Below, piece by piece: positions 38,193 through 48,977 of a stretch of 64,000 nucleotides of DNA. A program made the position numbers and the translations under genes. Each line of letters begins with the position of its first letter. Position 1 is the first letter of the stretch. Source of the DNA: Pseudoxanthomonas sp. SE1 (GTDB lineage: Bacteria > Pseudomonadota > Gammaproteobacteria > Xanthomonadales > Xanthomonadaceae); the NCBI RefSeq assembly GCF_029542205.1, contig NZ_CP113783.1:1107001-1171000 (forward strand), given 5' to 3'. The notes beneath the pieces were generated by a model, which was given only the letters and a program-made list of their open reading frames with translations, was not told the DNA's origin and ran no database searches.

Positions 38193-38801
38193 ATGCGTTT
38201 CGTCTGCCTGATGTTCCTGCTTGCCCTCTCCGTGGGGAACGCCCTCGCGCGCGAAGCGCACATCCGCCATCCGTTCCTCGCCCAGCAGCCCAAGGCCGCG
38301 CCGGAGGAAGTGCTTCTGGCCGTGGAGATTCCCGCGGGCAGCTTCACCAAGTACGAGATCAACGACGAAGGGCTGGTCTTCGTCGATCGCTTCCAGTCGA
38401 TGCCGGTGGCGTATCCCGCCAACTATGGTTCGATGCCGCGCACGCTGGCCGGCGACGGCGATCCGCTGGACGCGCTGGTGCTGACGCGGGAGCCGCTGCA
38501 TCCCGGCGTGCTGGTGAAGTTCCGGCCGATCGGCGTGCTGCGTATGCTCGACGACGGCAAGCACGACGAGAAGATCATCGGCGTGCCCACCGACAAGGTC
38601 GACCCGACCTACGTCGGCATCCGCGATCTTGCCGACCTGCCGGAGATCGAGCGCCAGCGCATCGAGGCGTTCTTCCGCGTCTACAAGGACCTGCCGAAGG
38701 GTCGCAATCCGGTGCAGCTCAACGGCTACGGCGATGCGAAGGAAGCGAAGGCGCTGATCCGCGAATCGCTGGAGCGCTTCGTCCAGTCGGCGAACGACTG
38801 A
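38193..38801 (+). CDS. periplasmic family I inorganic pyrophosphatase
   Basis: The 202-residue protein has a cleavable signal peptide (MRFVCLMFLLALSVGNALA, about 1-19), which cytoplasmic Ppa lacks. The family I core is complete: the substrate-binding KYEINDEG, YPANYGSMPRTLAGDGDPLDALVL with the DGDPLDA metal motif, and VPTDKVDPTYVGI. It would cleave pyrophosphate outside the cytoplasm to phosphate. It ends the phytase/phosphatase block in the same direction, 115 nt after the phosphatase. Confidence 0.9.
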   Translation: MRFVCLMFLLALSVGNALAREAHIRHPFLAQQPKAAPEEVLLAVEIPAGSFTKYEINDEGLVFVDRFQSMPVAYPANYGSMPRTLAGDGDPLDALVLTREPLHPGVLVKFRPIGVLRMLDDGKHDEKIIGVPTDKVDPTYVGIRDLADLPEIERQRIEAFFRVYKDLPKGRNPVQLNGYGDAKEAKALIRESLERFVQSAND

Positions 38802-38818
38802 AAAGGTCGCTTGCGGCT

Positions 38819-38881
38819 GTAGGAGGGGCTTCAGCCCCGACCTCTTCGTCGGGCGGCGGTCGGGGCTGAAGCCCCTCCTAC
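38819..38881. repeat. GTAG REP element, GTAGGAGGGGC family
   Basis: Nearly perfect 23-bp arms (GTAGGAGGGGCTTCAGCCCC start) enclose about 17 nt. It lies just before a bidirectional terminator. Confidence 0.88.
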
Positions 38882-38885
38882 AACA

Positions 38886-38913
38886 AAAAAGGCGAGCCGG
38901 AGCTCGCCTTTTT
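38886..38913. terminator. bidirectional terminator, pyrophosphatase/aminotransferase
   Basis: A-run, GGCGAGC, CGGA loop, GCTCGCC, T-run. It serves the two convergent genes. Confidence 0.85.
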
Positions 38914-38932
38914 CATGAAGCGCTGGCGGACG

Positions 38933-40429
38933 TCAGGCCGCCGCGGCCTGGCTGATCCGCGGGCCTTCGCGCAGCGCCTTGCCCACCATGCCGACCAGCA
39001 GGTCAAGCTCCTCGCCGTCGATGGCGAAATGCGGGGTGAAGCGCAGCGAATTGGCACCGCCGTGGATGACGTTCAGGCCCTGCTGGCGCAGCCATTCCTC
39101 GGTGGAGCCGGCGCCGTAGCACTTGAAGGCTGGCGACAGTTCGCACGAGAACAGCAGGCCGGTGCCCTGCACGTTGGTGATCAGGCCGCCCAGCTCCGCC
39201 TGCAGTTGCTGCAGCTTCTGCACGGCTTCGACGCCGCGCTTGCGGATGTTCTCGCGCACCTGCGGGGTCAGCTGGGCCAGTGTTGCGCAGGCCACGTCCA
39301 GTGCGCGGGGATTGGTCGTCATCGTGTTGCCGTACACGCCCTTGCGATACAGGCCGGCGGCACGCTCGTTCACCGCCAGCACCGACAGCGGGTACTGCGC
39401 AGCGTTGAGCGCCTTGGAATAGGTCTCCATGTCCGGCGCGTCCATACCTTCGAAGCCCGGGTAGTCGACGATGGACAGCACACCGTGCGCGCGCAGGCCG
39501 GCCTGGATCGAATCCACCAGGAACAGGCTGCCGTGGCTGCGGGTCAGTTCGCGCGCGGCGGCGTAGAACGCCGGCGGCACCGAGCGGCCCGGGTCGCCTT
39601 CGCCCATCACCGGCTCCAGGAACACGGCTTCGACGAACCAGCCCTTGGTCTCCGCATCGGCGAAGGCCTGCTTCAGCGCGTCCACGTCGTACGGCGGGAT
39701 GGCGATGACCGAATCCTCGCCGCGGTAGCTGGCCAGGTGCTGCTGGTAGGACTTGCGCGAGGAATCGGAATACAGCGCCGGGCGTTCGGTGCGGCCGTGG
39801 AAGCTGCCCTTCACCACGATGCGCTTGATGGTGCGGCCGGCGTGGCGGCCGTCCGGGTCGGTCATCAGCTTGCTGTTGATGTCGGCGATGCGCGCGGCCA
39901 GGCCGACGGACTCGGAGCCGGAATTCAGGCACAGGAACTTCGCGAACGGACAGCCCCCGCGGGTGTGGCCGATCTCCTTGCGCAGGGCGCGGTCGAAACG
40001 CAGTTGCGACAGGCTGGGGGTCATGATGTTGGCCATCGCCTGCGGGCGGGCCATCGCCTCCATCACCGCGGCCGGGGTATGGCCGAAGCCGAGCATGCCG
40101 TAGCCGCCCGCGTCGTACAGCACCGCCCCGTTGAGCGTGACCACCCACGGGCCCCGTGCAGCCAGCGCAATGTAGGGGTTGATGGCGTCTTCGGCGTAGA
40201 AGTTGACGTAGCCGGCCTGCACGGCGCGCAGCTGCTCGGCTTCGTCGAGGTCGAACAGTTCGGCGAACTCGTCCTTCAGTCGCGCATGTTCTGCGGCGGC
40301 GGCCTCGATGACGGCCGCCAGGTCCGGATGGCCCTTGGCCAGGCGTTCGATGGCGGCATCGTCCAGGCCGCGGGTCAGGCGCTGGCCCGGGTGGGCGCGC
40401 AACGGGGCGAGATGGTCGATCAGGGCCAT
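38933..40429 (-). CDS. class III pyridoxal-phosphate aminotransferase
   Basis: The 498-residue enzyme starts MALIDHLAPLRAHPGQRLTRG, an extended N-terminal part (about 90 residues) before the class III core. The core motifs are LNSGSESVGLAARIA, KGSFHGRTERPA, the PLP-aspartate region LFLVDSIQAGLRAHG, and the predicted Schiff-base lysine in ETYSKALNAAQ. GNTMTTNPRAL follows. Family members include ornithine/lysine/4-aminobutyrate aminotransferases; the specific amine donor is not certain. It is divergent from an Lrp/AsnC regulator, implying an amino-acid-responsive pair. Confidence 0.88.
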   Translation of the reverse strand: MALIDHLAPLRAHPGQRLTRGLDDAAIERLAKGHPDLAAVIEAAAAEHARLKDEFAELFDLDEAEQLRAVQAGYVNFYAEDAINPYIALAARGPWVVTLNGAVLYDAGGYGMLGFGHTPAAVMEAMARPQAMANIMTPSLSQLRFDRALRKEIGHTRGGCPFAKFLCLNSGSESVGLAARIADINSKLMTDPDGRHAGRTIKRIVVKGSFHGRTERPALYSDSSRKSYQQHLASYRGEDSVIAIPPYDVDALKQAFADAETKGWFVEAVFLEPVMGEGDPGRSVPPAFYAAARELTRSHGSLFLVDSIQAGLRAHGVLSIVDYPGFEGMDAPDMETYSKALNAAQYPLSVLAVNERAAGLYRKGVYGNTMTTNPRALDVACATLAQLTPQVRENIRKRGVEAVQKLQQLQAELGGLITNVQGTGLLFSCELSPAFKCYGAGSTEEWLRQQGLNVIHGGANSLRFTPHFAIDGEELDLLVGMVGKALREGPRISQAAAA

Positions 40430-40518
40430 GGCAATCCTCCGGCGGGAAACGGCAAACCCGTATTATCGGGATTAATTCGTCGTTTGACAGTTGTGAACTG
40501 CGCGGATTTGGAGGATAT

Positions 40519-40535
40519 TTCGTCGATTCGACGAA
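40519..40535. promoter_or_regulatory. putative Lrp/AsnC-type operator
   Basis: TTCGTCG and CGACGAA form a perfect inverted repeat with a 3-nt centre (ATT), 14 nt upstream of the regulator start. A half-site copy ATTCGTCG lies at 40475-40482. The pair would suit regulator binding between the divergent genes. Confidence 0.5.
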
Positions 40536-40548
40536 TCGCGCCTGTTCA

Positions 40549-40980
40549 ATGAAGCTCACTGACGCCGACCAGCAACTGCTCTCAATGCTCCGTGAGAACG
40601 CACGTGCCTCCACGGCACAGATCGCGCGGCGGCTGAACCTGTCGCGGACCACTGTGCAGAGCCGGATCGAGCGGTTGGAGCGCGAGGGCGTGATCAGCGG
40701 TTACACCGTCCGTGTCCATGACGAATACGACCGCAGCCACCTGCGTGCGCACATCATGATCGCCGTGCATCCCAAGCAGATGACCTCGGTGGTCGCGGCG
40801 CTGCGCGCGATGCCGGAGCTGCGCGTGCTGCATTCGGTCAGCGGCAGCCACGACCTGATCGCCATCGGCGCGGTGCCGACGGTGGGCGACATGGATGTGC
40901 TGACCGATCGTATCGGTGCGCTCGACGGCGTGGAGCGCACCACCTCGTCGATCGTGCTGTCGACCAAGTTCGAACGCTGA
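40549..40980 (+). CDS. Lrp/AsnC-family transcriptional regulator
   Basis: The 143-residue regulator has an N-terminal helix-turn-helix (about 1-50; [23 protein letters not shown]) and a C-terminal RAM effector domain (about 66-140), whose [22 protein letters not shown] and [11 protein letters not shown] are typical. It is the divergent neighbour of the aminotransferase, so an amino acid is the expected ligand and the aminotransferase the expected target. Confidence 0.92.
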   Translation: MKLTDADQQLLSMLRENARASTAQIARRLNLSRTTVQSRIERLEREGVISGYTVRVHDEYDRSHLRAHIMIAVHPKQMTSVVAALRAMPELRVLHSVSGSHDLIAIGAVPTVGDMDVLTDRIGALDGVERTTSSIVLSTKFER

Positions 40981-41033
40981 CGGGGCGTCCCGGCGGGCTC
41001 CCGTACAATGCACGCCCCCGCAAGGCCCCGACC

Positions 41034-42083
41034 GTGAAGAAGTCCGATTTCCATTTCGACCTGCCCGAGGCGCTGATCGCCCAGGCGCCGCTGCCCGAGC
41101 GTTCCGCGAGCCGGCTGCTCGTGGTGCCGCCAGGCGATGTGCCGTTCGCTGACCGCCATGTACGCGACCTGCCGGAATGGGTGCAGCCCGGTGATCTGCT
41201 GGTGTTCAACGACACTCGCGTGATTCCCGCGCGCCTGTTCGGCCAGAAGGAAAGCGGCGGACGCGTGGAGATCCTGATCGAGCGCCTGTTGCCGGAGAAC
41301 GCCGCGCGGGCGCAGATCGGCGCCAGCAAGTCGCCCAGGCCAGGCAGCCGCATCCAGTTGGATGCCGGCGGCGAGGCGGAAGTGATGGGGCGCGACGGCG
41401 AGTTCTACCAGTTGCGCTTCCACGTCCCGGATTCGCTGGAGAGCTGGCTGCTGTCGGCCGGGCGCCTGCCGCTGCCGCCCTACATCCAGCGCGATCCCGG
41501 CAGGGACGACGATGAGCGCTATCAGACGGTCTTCGCGCGCGAATTGGGCGCGGTCGCCGCGCCCACCGCCGGTCTGCATTTCGATGATGCGCTGCTGTCG
41601 GCGCTGCGCGAACGCGGCGTGGAATTCGGCCACGTGACGCTGCACGTGGGCGCCGGCACTTTCCAGCCGATGCGCGTGGACAACATCCACGAGCACCACA
41701 TGCACAGTGAGTGGCTCAACGTCGGCGCGGCGCTGGTCGAGCAGGTCCGCGCGACGCGCGCGCGCGGCGGACGCGTCATCGCAGTGGGCACCACCGTCGT
41801 GCGCGCGCTGGAGTCGGCCACACACCGTACAGAAGCAGGCGGCGCCGAACTGCAGCCGTTCGCGGGCGAGACGCAGATCTTCATCTTCCCCGGCTACCGC
41901 ATCCGCAGCGTCGATGCGATGGTCACCAATTTCCACCTGCCGGAAAGCACGCTGCTGATGCTGGTCAGCGCATTCGCCGGCAAGGACCGGATCATGGCGG
42001 CCTACGCCCACGCGGTCCGCGAGCAATACCGGTTCTTTTCGTATGGGGACGCGATGCTGTTGTTCCCGGAGTGCAACAAATGA
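41034..42083 (+). CDS. queA: S-adenosylmethionine:tRNA ribosyltransferase-isomerase
   Basis: The 349-residue enzyme starts at the GTG at 41034 ([29 protein letters not shown]). The conserved motifs [36 protein letters not shown] and [17 protein letters not shown] are present. It transfers and isomerises the ribosyl part of SAM onto preQ1-tRNA to give epoxyqueuosine. tgt lies downstream but is separated by 205 nt containing a repeat. Confidence 0.96.
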   Translation: MKKSDFHFDLPEALIAQAPLPERSASRLLVVPPGDVPFADRHVRDLPEWVQPGDLLVFNDTRVIPARLFGQKESGGRVEILIERLLPENAARAQIGASKSPRPGSRIQLDAGGEAEVMGRDGEFYQLRFHVPDSLESWLLSAGRLPLPPYIQRDPGRDDDERYQTVFARELGAVAAPTAGLHFDDALLSALRERGVEFGHVTLHVGAGTFQPMRVDNIHEHHMHSEWLNVGAALVEQVRATRARGGRVIAVGTTVVRALESATHRTEAGGAELQPFAGETQIFIFPGYRIRSVDAMVTNFHLPESTLLMLVSAFAGKDRIMAAYAHAVREQYRFFSYGDAMLLFPECNK

Positions 42084-42117
42084 GCTATGTCGGCGTCGCC
42101 ACGACATCATCAACACC

Positions 42118-42227
42118 GTCATTCCGGCGCAAGCCGGGCTTTCAACCGCCGAATGGCGGGTCATCCATGTTGCCGTTGCTGGTAGAAGCAAACATCAAGA
42201 TGGATTCCGGCTTGCGCTGGAATGACG
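42118..42227. repeat. inverted repeat element (CGTCATTCCGGCG type) between queA and tgt
   Basis: Arms of about 20 nt (CGTCATTCCGGCGCAAGCCG and its near-complement) frame about 70 nt. Similar CATTCC-type elements are common in xanthomonads. It lies within an otherwise conserved operon. Confidence 0.75.
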
Positions 42228-42270
42228 GCGCGGGGAGCGGCGGATGCAGGTATGACGGGCGGGAGCATGA

Positions 42271-43425
<1,155 letters not shown>

Positions 43426-43469
43426 TCGCGTACCGGGGTCGCGCCCGCATGCGTCATTCGGGAGGCTTT

Positions 43470-43543
43470 GTAGGAGCGGGCCATGCCCGCGATGCTCTCC
43501 TTGGGCGGTCCGGAAGAGCATCGCGCCCATGGGGCGCTCCTAC
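43470..43543. repeat. GTAG REP element, GTAGGAGCG family
   Basis: The hairpin is related to those at 31124 and 47120, but its left arm reads GTAGGAGCGGGCCATGCCCG, so the arms pair imperfectly. It fills part of the 303-nt tgt-yajC gap, of which nothing else stands out except a weak CATAAT at 43689. Confidence 0.8.
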
Positions 43544-43728
43544 AGGAGGCAAACGAGCATCGCTGACGGGCCGATGGCGCCCCGGCGCAGGGCGGTTTCC
43601 ATCATCGGCCGGGAACCATCCGGCGCCGATGCGGTCTTTTCCGGTCCGGGCCGATGGGGAAGTCCGGGCGGGGCTTCCCGACGCGTGGCATAATCCCCGG
43701 CTGCTTTTCATACCCAATGGACAAGTCC

Positions 43729-44067
43729 ATGAATCTGCTTGATTTCTTCATCGCCCCCGCGTTCGCGCAGGCCGCGCCGGCCCCGCAGGGCATGGGTGGC
43801 TTCGGCCTGCTGATGCCGATCGCCCTGATCGCCGTCATGTACTTCCTGATGATCCGCCCGCAGATGAAGCGCGCGAAGGAACATCGCTCGATGCTGGACA
43901 AGCTGTCCAAGGGCGACGAGGTCATCACCTCCGGCGGCATCGCCGGTACCGTCACCGATATCGGCGACAACTTCGTCACCCTGGAAGTGGCCGACAACGT
44001 GCGCGTGCGCGTGCAGAAGGCCGCCGTGGGCAACGTGCTGCCCAAGGGCACGCTGAAGTCCGCCTGA
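43729..44067 (+). CDS. yajC: preprotein translocase subunit YajC
   Basis: The 112-residue protein is started at MNLLDFFIAPAFAQ (43729); an ATG at 43717 would add four residues. One transmembrane segment (about 22-42, LLMPIALIAVMYFLMI) is followed by the family motif RPQMKRAKEHRSMLDKLSKGDEVITSGGIAGTV. It associates with SecDF and the Sec translocon. It forms a block with secD (about 100-nt gap) and secF. Confidence 0.95.
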   Translation: MNLLDFFIAPAFAQAAPAPQGMGGFGLLMPIALIAVMYFLMIRPQMKRAKEHRSMLDKLSKGDEVITSGGIAGTVTDIGDNFVTLEVADNVRVRVQKAAVGNVLPKGTLKSA

Positions 44068-44168
44068 TCCGCTTCTTCCGTTCCGCCGCGCCTGCGGCGG
44101 GATGGATTCCCGTTGTTCCGAACCACTGTTGAGCGCGTGCCCGGGAAGGGCTTGCGCGGGTCGCCACG

Positions 44169-46052
44169 ATGCTTGAATTCCCACGCTGGAAATATGTCCT
44201 GATCCTGATCGTCGTGTTGGCGAGCGCGCTGTATGCGCTGCCCAACCTGTATCCGCAGGATCCGTCCGTGCAGATCACCGCCAACCGCGGCTTCGCCATC
44301 GACGCCGCCCTGCGCAGCCGCGTGGATGCCGCGTTGAAGGATGCGGGCGTGCAGGCCAGGGAGGTCGATACCGAGGCCGCCAGCATGCTCGTGCGCCTGC
44401 CCAGCCTGGAAGCGCAGACCACGGCCAACGATGCCTTGCGCGAGGCGCTCGGCCAGGACTACCTGGTCGCGCTGAGTCTCGCATCCACCGTGCCGGACTG
44501 GCTGGGCAACATCGGCGCGCGTCCGATGGTGCAGGGCCTGGATCTGCAGGGCGGCGTGCACTTCGTGCTGCAGGTCGACCAGAAGGCGGCGCTGGACAAG
44601 CGTGTCGACGGCTATCTGGAAGACACCCGGGTCACCCTGCGCGACAAGCGCGTCCGCTATACCTCGGTCGAACGCCGACCCAACAACAGCATCGTGGTGA
44701 CGCTGGCGGATGGCGAGGACGTTGCCGCCGCGCAGCAGGCACTGGCGCAGACCCTCAGTTCGCGTGGCAACACGGCCGGCACGCTGGCCACGGGTTCGGG
44801 CCTGACCTACCAGGCCGCGGGCCAGCAGATCACCATCGGCCTGCCGCAGGCGGAACTGGAGCAGATCGCCAGCGAGGCGATCGAACAGAACCTCACCACA
44901 TTGCGCAACCGCATCAACGAGATCGGCGTGGCCGAGCCGATCATCCAGCGCCAGGGCAACGACCGCGTGGTCGTCCAGCTGCCCGGCGTGCAGGATACGG
45001 CCGAGGCCAAGCGCCTGATCGGCGCGACCGCGACGCTGGAATTCCGCGCCGTGGTGGAAGGCAATGCCGCCGACGCCGTGGCCAGCGGCCGCATCCCGCC
45101 GGAGGCCAAGGTCTACCAGCTGCGCGACAACGCCGGTCCGGTGCTGTTGAACAAGCGCGTGCTGGCGTCCGGCGACGAAATGGTCAATGCCCGCGTCGGC
45201 GTGGACAACAACGGCCTGCCGGCCGTGGACGTCACCCTCAACAATATCGCCGGCCAGCGCATGTTCGACTACACCAGCGCCAACGTGGGCAAGCTGATGT
45301 CCGTGGTGTACATCGAACGCGTGCCGACCGTGACCATGGTCGACGGCAAGGAAGTACGCAGCGTGCGCGTGCGCGAGGAAGCGCTGGCGCCGACGCGCAT
45401 CGCCGGCGTGTTCGGCAAGAACTTCCAGACCACCGGCCTGGAGAAGACCGAGGCCGACAACCTGGCCAAGCTGCTGCGCGCCGGCTCGCTGGCCGCGCCG
45501 ATGGACTTCATCGAAGAACGCGTGGTCGGCCCCAGCCTGGGCGCCGAGAACGTCGCGCGCGGCACCAAGGCGGTGGTGTTCTCCTTCGTCTTCGCGCTGG
45601 CGTTCTTCCTGGTCTACTACCGCATGTTCGGCCTGATCACCTGCATCGCGCTGCTGCTCAACCTGGTGATGGTGGTGGCGGTGATGTCGCTGTTCGGCGC
45701 CACCATGACGCTGCCCGGCTTCGCCGGCCTGGCCCTGACCATCGGCATGTCGGTGGACGCCAACGTGCTGATCAACGAACGCATACGCGAGGAACTGCGG
45801 GCGGGGGTGCCTCCCCAGGCCGCCATCGCGACCGGTTACGACAAGGCGTCGGGCACCATCTTCGACTCGAACATGACCGCGCTGCTGGCCGGCGTGGCGC
45901 TGTACGCCTTCGGCACCGGACCCTTGAAGGGCTTCGCGGTGACGATGGTCATCGGCATCCTGACGTCGGTGTTCACCGCGGTCACCGTGTCGCGCGGCAT
46001 CGCCACCCTGATCTACGGCGGCCGCCGCAAGATCAAGTCCATCGCCATCTGA
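44169..46052 (+). CDS. secD: protein translocase subunit SecD
   Basis: The 627-residue inner-membrane protein has an N-terminal transmembrane helix (YVLILIVVLASALYALPN), a large periplasmic P1 domain (about 30-440) with GLDLQGGVHFVLQVD, and the six-helix RND-type C-terminal part with TIGMSVDANVLINERIREE (the proton-path Asp in this motif). It pulls translocating proteins using the proton gradient, with SecF. secF follows at 13 nt. Confidence 0.97.
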   Translation: MLEFPRWKYVLILIVVLASALYALPNLYPQDPSVQITANRGFAIDAALRSRVDAALKDAGVQAREVDTEAASMLVRLPSLEAQTTANDALREALGQDYLVALSLASTVPDWLGNIGARPMVQGLDLQGGVHFVLQVDQKAALDKRVDGYLEDTRVTLRDKRVRYTSVERRPNNSIVVTLADGEDVAAAQQALAQTLSSRGNTAGTLATGSGLTYQAAGQQITIGLPQAELEQIASEAIEQNLTTLRNRINEIGVAEPIIQRQGNDRVVVQLPGVQDTAEAKRLIGATATLEFRAVVEGNAADAVASGRIPPEAKVYQLRDNAGPVLLNKRVLASGDEMVNARVGVDNNGLPAVDVTLNNIAGQRMFDYTSANVGKLMSVVYIERVPTVTMVDGKEVRSVRVREEALAPTRIAGVFGKNFQTTGLEKTEADNLAKLLRAGSLAAPMDFIEERVVGPSLGAENVARGTKAVVFSFVFALAFFLVYYRMFGLITCIALLLNLVMVVAVMSLFGATMTLPGFAGLALTIGMSVDANVLINERIREELRAGVPPQAAIATGYDKASGTIFDSNMTALLAGVALYAFGTGPLKGFAVTMVIGILTSVFTAVTVSRGIATLIYGGRRKIKSIAI

Positions 46053-46065
46053 CGGGAGACAGAAG

Positions 46066-47040
46066 ATGAGCCTTTTCCCGTTGCGGCTGATCCCGCACAC
46101 CACCAACTTCAACTTCATGCGCGTGCGCTGGGTGTCCATCGGCATCGCGGCGCTGCTCGCCATCGCCGCGATCGGCGCCATCGCGTTCAAGAGCTTCAAT
46201 TTCGCACTGGATTTCACCGGCGGCACGGTGGTCGAACTGCGCTTCCAGACGCCACCGAACGTGGACAGCGTGCGTGAGCGCCTGGAGGCCGGCGGCTATG
46301 GCAGCGCCCAGGTGCAGACCTTCGGTACCGGCAGCGACCTGCTGGTGCGCCTGCAGCCCCGCGAGGACGCCGGCACGGCGGTCGGCGCCGAGGCCAGCGA
46401 CCGCACCGCGCAGGACGTGCTGCGCCTGGCTTCCAGCGAAGGCAACACGGCGACCGTGATGCGCAGCGAGTTCGTCGGCCCGCAGGTCGGCAAGGAACTC
46501 GCGCTCAATGGCCTGTATACGCTGCTGTTCGTGGTGGTGGGTTTCCTGATCTACATCGCCGTGCGCTTCGAATGGAAGTTCGCGGTCTCGGCGATCATCA
46601 CGACCCTGGCGGACGTGCTGATCGTGGCCGGCTTCTTCGCCTTCAGCGGCATCGAGTTCGACCTGACCATCCTGGCCGGCCTGCTGTCGGTGATGGGTTT
46701 CTCCATCAACGACAAGATCGTGGTGTTCGACCGCGTGCGCGAGAACTTCCGCAATCTGCGCGCCGAGCCGATGGAAATCCTGAACCGCTCGATCAACCAG
46801 ACGCTGTCGCGCACGATCATCACGTCGTTCGTGGCGTTCCTGACCGTGTTCGCGCTGTACCTGTATGGCGGCGGTTCGCTGGAAGGCATGGCGCTGTCGC
46901 AGATGATCGGCATCGTGCTGGGTACGATCTCGTCGATCTTCGTGGCGTGCCCGCTGCTGACCATCGGCTTCCTGACGGTCACCAAGCAGGACCTGATGCC
47001 GAAGGCGAAGGACGAGGCGCTGCTGGCGCGTCGTCCGTAA
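46066..47040 (+). CDS. secF: protein translocase subunit SecF
   Basis: The 324-residue partner of SecD has a first membrane helix, then DFTGGTVVELRFQ, a short periplasmic domain, and five further membrane helices with SVMGFSINDKIVVFDRVRENFR. ACGGGAGACAGAAG precedes the ATG. A strong terminator follows. Confidence 0.97.
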   Translation: MSLFPLRLIPHTTNFNFMRVRWVSIGIAALLAIAAIGAIAFKSFNFALDFTGGTVVELRFQTPPNVDSVRERLEAGGYGSAQVQTFGTGSDLLVRLQPREDAGTAVGAEASDRTAQDVLRLASSEGNTATVMRSEFVGPQVGKELALNGLYTLLFVVVGFLIYIAVRFEWKFAVSAIITTLADVLIVAGFFAFSGIEFDLTILAGLLSVMGFSINDKIVVFDRVRENFRNLRAEPMEILNRSINQTLSRTIITSFVAFLTVFALYLYGGGSLEGMALSQMIGIVLGTISSIFVACPLLTIGFLTVTKQDLMPKAKDEALLARRP

Positions 47041-47060
47041 GCGGGACGTTCAACGGAAAG

Positions 47061-47089
47061 AAAAAGGCCGCGCATTGCGCGGCCTTTTT
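47061..47089. terminator. bidirectional terminator after secF
   Basis: AAAAAGGCCGCGC, ATT, GCGCGGCCTTTTT: a perfect 13-bp stem, serving the convergent secF and suhB. Confidence 0.9.
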
Positions 47090-47119
47090 CGTGGTCACCC
47101 AAACGTCTGGTGGATGCCC

Positions 47120-47192
47120 GTAGGAGCGCCCCTTGGGCGCGATGCTTCACCCGGGCATTTGCAACAGCATCGCGCCCAAGGGGCGCTCCTAC
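47120..47192. repeat. GTAG REP element, GTAGGAGCGCC family
   Basis: The arms start GTAGGAGCGCCCCTTGGGCG and pair well with the complement ending CTCCTAC. It sits 30 nt from the secF terminator and 12 nt from the end of suhB. Confidence 0.87.
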
Positions 47193-47203
47193 AAGGGTTA
47201 CTG

Positions 47204-48025
47204 TCAGCCGTTGAACGCCGCCGCGTAACCCGAGCCGACGATGGTCTTCTGCAGCGCCTCGGCGATCTTGAGGTTGCCGGCCACGATCTGGCGGGGCAGG
47301 GCGGTGCGGCCGTCGATCTTGCCCAGCGCGGCGCCGCGGAAATCGCAGACCTTGCCGCCGGCCTCGCGTACCAGCAACACGCCGGCGGCGATGTCCCAGT
47401 CCTTCACGCCGGCCTCGAAATAGGCATCGACGCGGCCACAGGCCACGTAGGCCAGGTCGAGTGCGGCCGATCCGGTGCGACGGATGTCCTCGGCGTGCAC
47501 CAGCAGCTCGCGCACGCATTCCAGCTGTGCTCCGGCGCGGGCGCGCTCGCGCGGTGGGAAGCCGGTGGTGATGACGGTGCCGGCCAGTTCCTTGCGGTCG
47601 GCCACGCGGATGCGGCGTTCGTTGAGCTGGGCGCCGGCGCCGCGGCTGGCGGTGAACAGGTCGTTGCGCAGCGGATCGAAGATCACCGCATCGGTCGGCT
47701 CGCCGTTGTCCACCAGGGCGATGGACACGCAGTAGTGCGGGAAACCGCGCAGGTAGTTGCTGGTGCCATCCAGCGGGTCGATGACGAAGGTGTAGCGGCC
47801 GTTGATCTGGGCGCCGCTTTCCTCGCCGACGAAACCGTAATCGGGGTAGGCCCGGCGCAGTTCCTTGATGATCACCTTCTCGGCGTCGGCGTCCACTTCG
47901 CTCGCGTAATCCATCCGCTCCTTCTGCACCACGTTGAGTGCATCCAGCTTGTTGATGCTGCGCAACAGCACGTTGCCTGCCAGGCGGGCTGCCTTGGTCA
48001 TGACGGTGACGACGGGCTTCTGCAT
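47204..48025 (-). CDS. suhB: inositol-1-monophosphatase family protein SuhB
   Basis: The 273-residue protein starts [18 protein letters not shown] (48025); the frame extending upstream overlaps the trmJ promoter and is discarded. The metal motifs are EESG (about 71), [14 protein letters not shown] (about 86) and [15 protein letters not shown]. It dephosphorylates inositol-1-phosphate and, in gammaproteobacteria, also assists rRNA antitermination with NusA and RNA polymerase. It is divergent from trmJ. Confidence 0.95.
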   Translation of the reverse strand: MQKPVVTVMTKAARLAGNVLLRSINKLDALNVVQKERMDYASEVDADAEKVIIKELRRAYPDYGFVGEESGAQINGRYTFVIDPLDGTSNYLRGFPHYCVSIALVDNGEPTDAVIFDPLRNDLFTASRGAGAQLNERRIRVADRKELAGTVITTGFPPRERARAGAQLECVRELLVHAEDIRRTGSAALDLAYVACGRVDAYFEAGVKDWDIAAGVLLVREAGGKVCDFRGAALGKIDGRTALPRQIVAGNLKIAEALQKTIVGSGYAAAFNG

Positions 48026-48120
48026 GCGAACGAACCTCGGACAGGCGTGGGGTGGGGCGAACAAGTGGAAAAGAGCAGCACGGCGCGTAGACCGGCCCGC
48101 GCAGTTTACCATTTGCCCCC

Positions 48121-48927
48121 ATGAACACGCCCGTTTCCTTCTCCAATCCCGTTTCCCTGGCCGCCTCCGCCCGCCTGCGCGTGGTGCTGGTGGGCACCCA
48201 GCACCCCGGCAACATCGGTGCGGCCGCCCGCGCGCTGAAAACCATGGGCCTGGCGCGGCTGGTGCTGGTGGCGCCCGAGAACTACCCCGCGGAAGAGGCA
48301 TACCGGCGTGCGGCCGGAGCCGACGACCTGCTGGCCGATGCCGCCGTGGTGGCAACGCTGGCCGAGGCCGTGGCCGACTGCCAGCTGGTCCTGGGCTGTA
48401 CCGCCCGGAGTCGACGCGTGCAACTGGAAGAACATCCGCCGCGGCAGGCAGCTGCACTCGCGGTCGGCCGGGCCGCGACAGGGGGCGAGGTGGCGCTGGT
48501 GTTCGGCCGTGAGCGCACCGGGCTCAGCAACGAGGAACTGCAGCTCTGCCATGCGGCGGTGCATATCCCGGCCAATCCCGAGTACAGCTCGCTCAACTTG
48601 GCCGCGGCCGTGCAAGTGCTGGCCTACGAGCTGAGGATGGCATTGCTGGACGGGGCGCCGGCGACAGCGGCTTTCCCGGTACACCCGGACGACATCCCCG
48701 CAAGCCACGCGCACATGGAAGGGTTCTTCGCCCAGTTGGCCGATACGCTGGATGCGATCGACTTCCACAAAGGGCGCACGCCCGACTCCGCGATGCGCAA
48801 GCTGCGTCGCCTGTTCGCCAAGGCCGACCTGAACGAACAGGAGGTCCGCCTGCTGCGCGGCATCCTCGCCGATGCCCAGCGCATGGCGCGCTTGGCGGGC
48901 GTTGGCGGATCCGGATCACTGTCTTAA
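48121..48927 (+). CDS. trmJ: tRNA (cytidine/uridine-2'-O-)-methyltransferase TrmJ
   Basis: The 268-residue SPOUT-class enzyme has the knotted SAM-binding regions [38 protein letters not shown] and [22 protein letters not shown]. The C-terminal helical extension (about 170-260) is typical of TrmJ. It methylates the ribose of nucleotide 32 in several tRNAs. The suhB-trmJ pair often lies next to the Isc genes in enterobacteria, but the latter are not seen here. Confidence 0.93.
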   Translation: MNTPVSFSNPVSLAASARLRVVLVGTQHPGNIGAAARALKTMGLARLVLVAPENYPAEEAYRRAAGADDLLADAAVVATLAEAVADCQLVLGCTARSRRVQLEEHPPRQAAALAVGRAATGGEVALVFGRERTGLSNEELQLCHAAVHIPANPEYSSLNLAAAVQVLAYELRMALLDGAPATAAFPVHPDDIPASHAHMEGFFAQLADTLDAIDFHKGRTPDSAMRKLRRLFAKADLNEQEVRLLRGILADAQRMARLAGVGGSGSLS

Positions 48928-48977
48928 CCTCACGTTTTCCGATAGGCTGCCGCCATCGTTCTGGCGGGCGTCTATCG

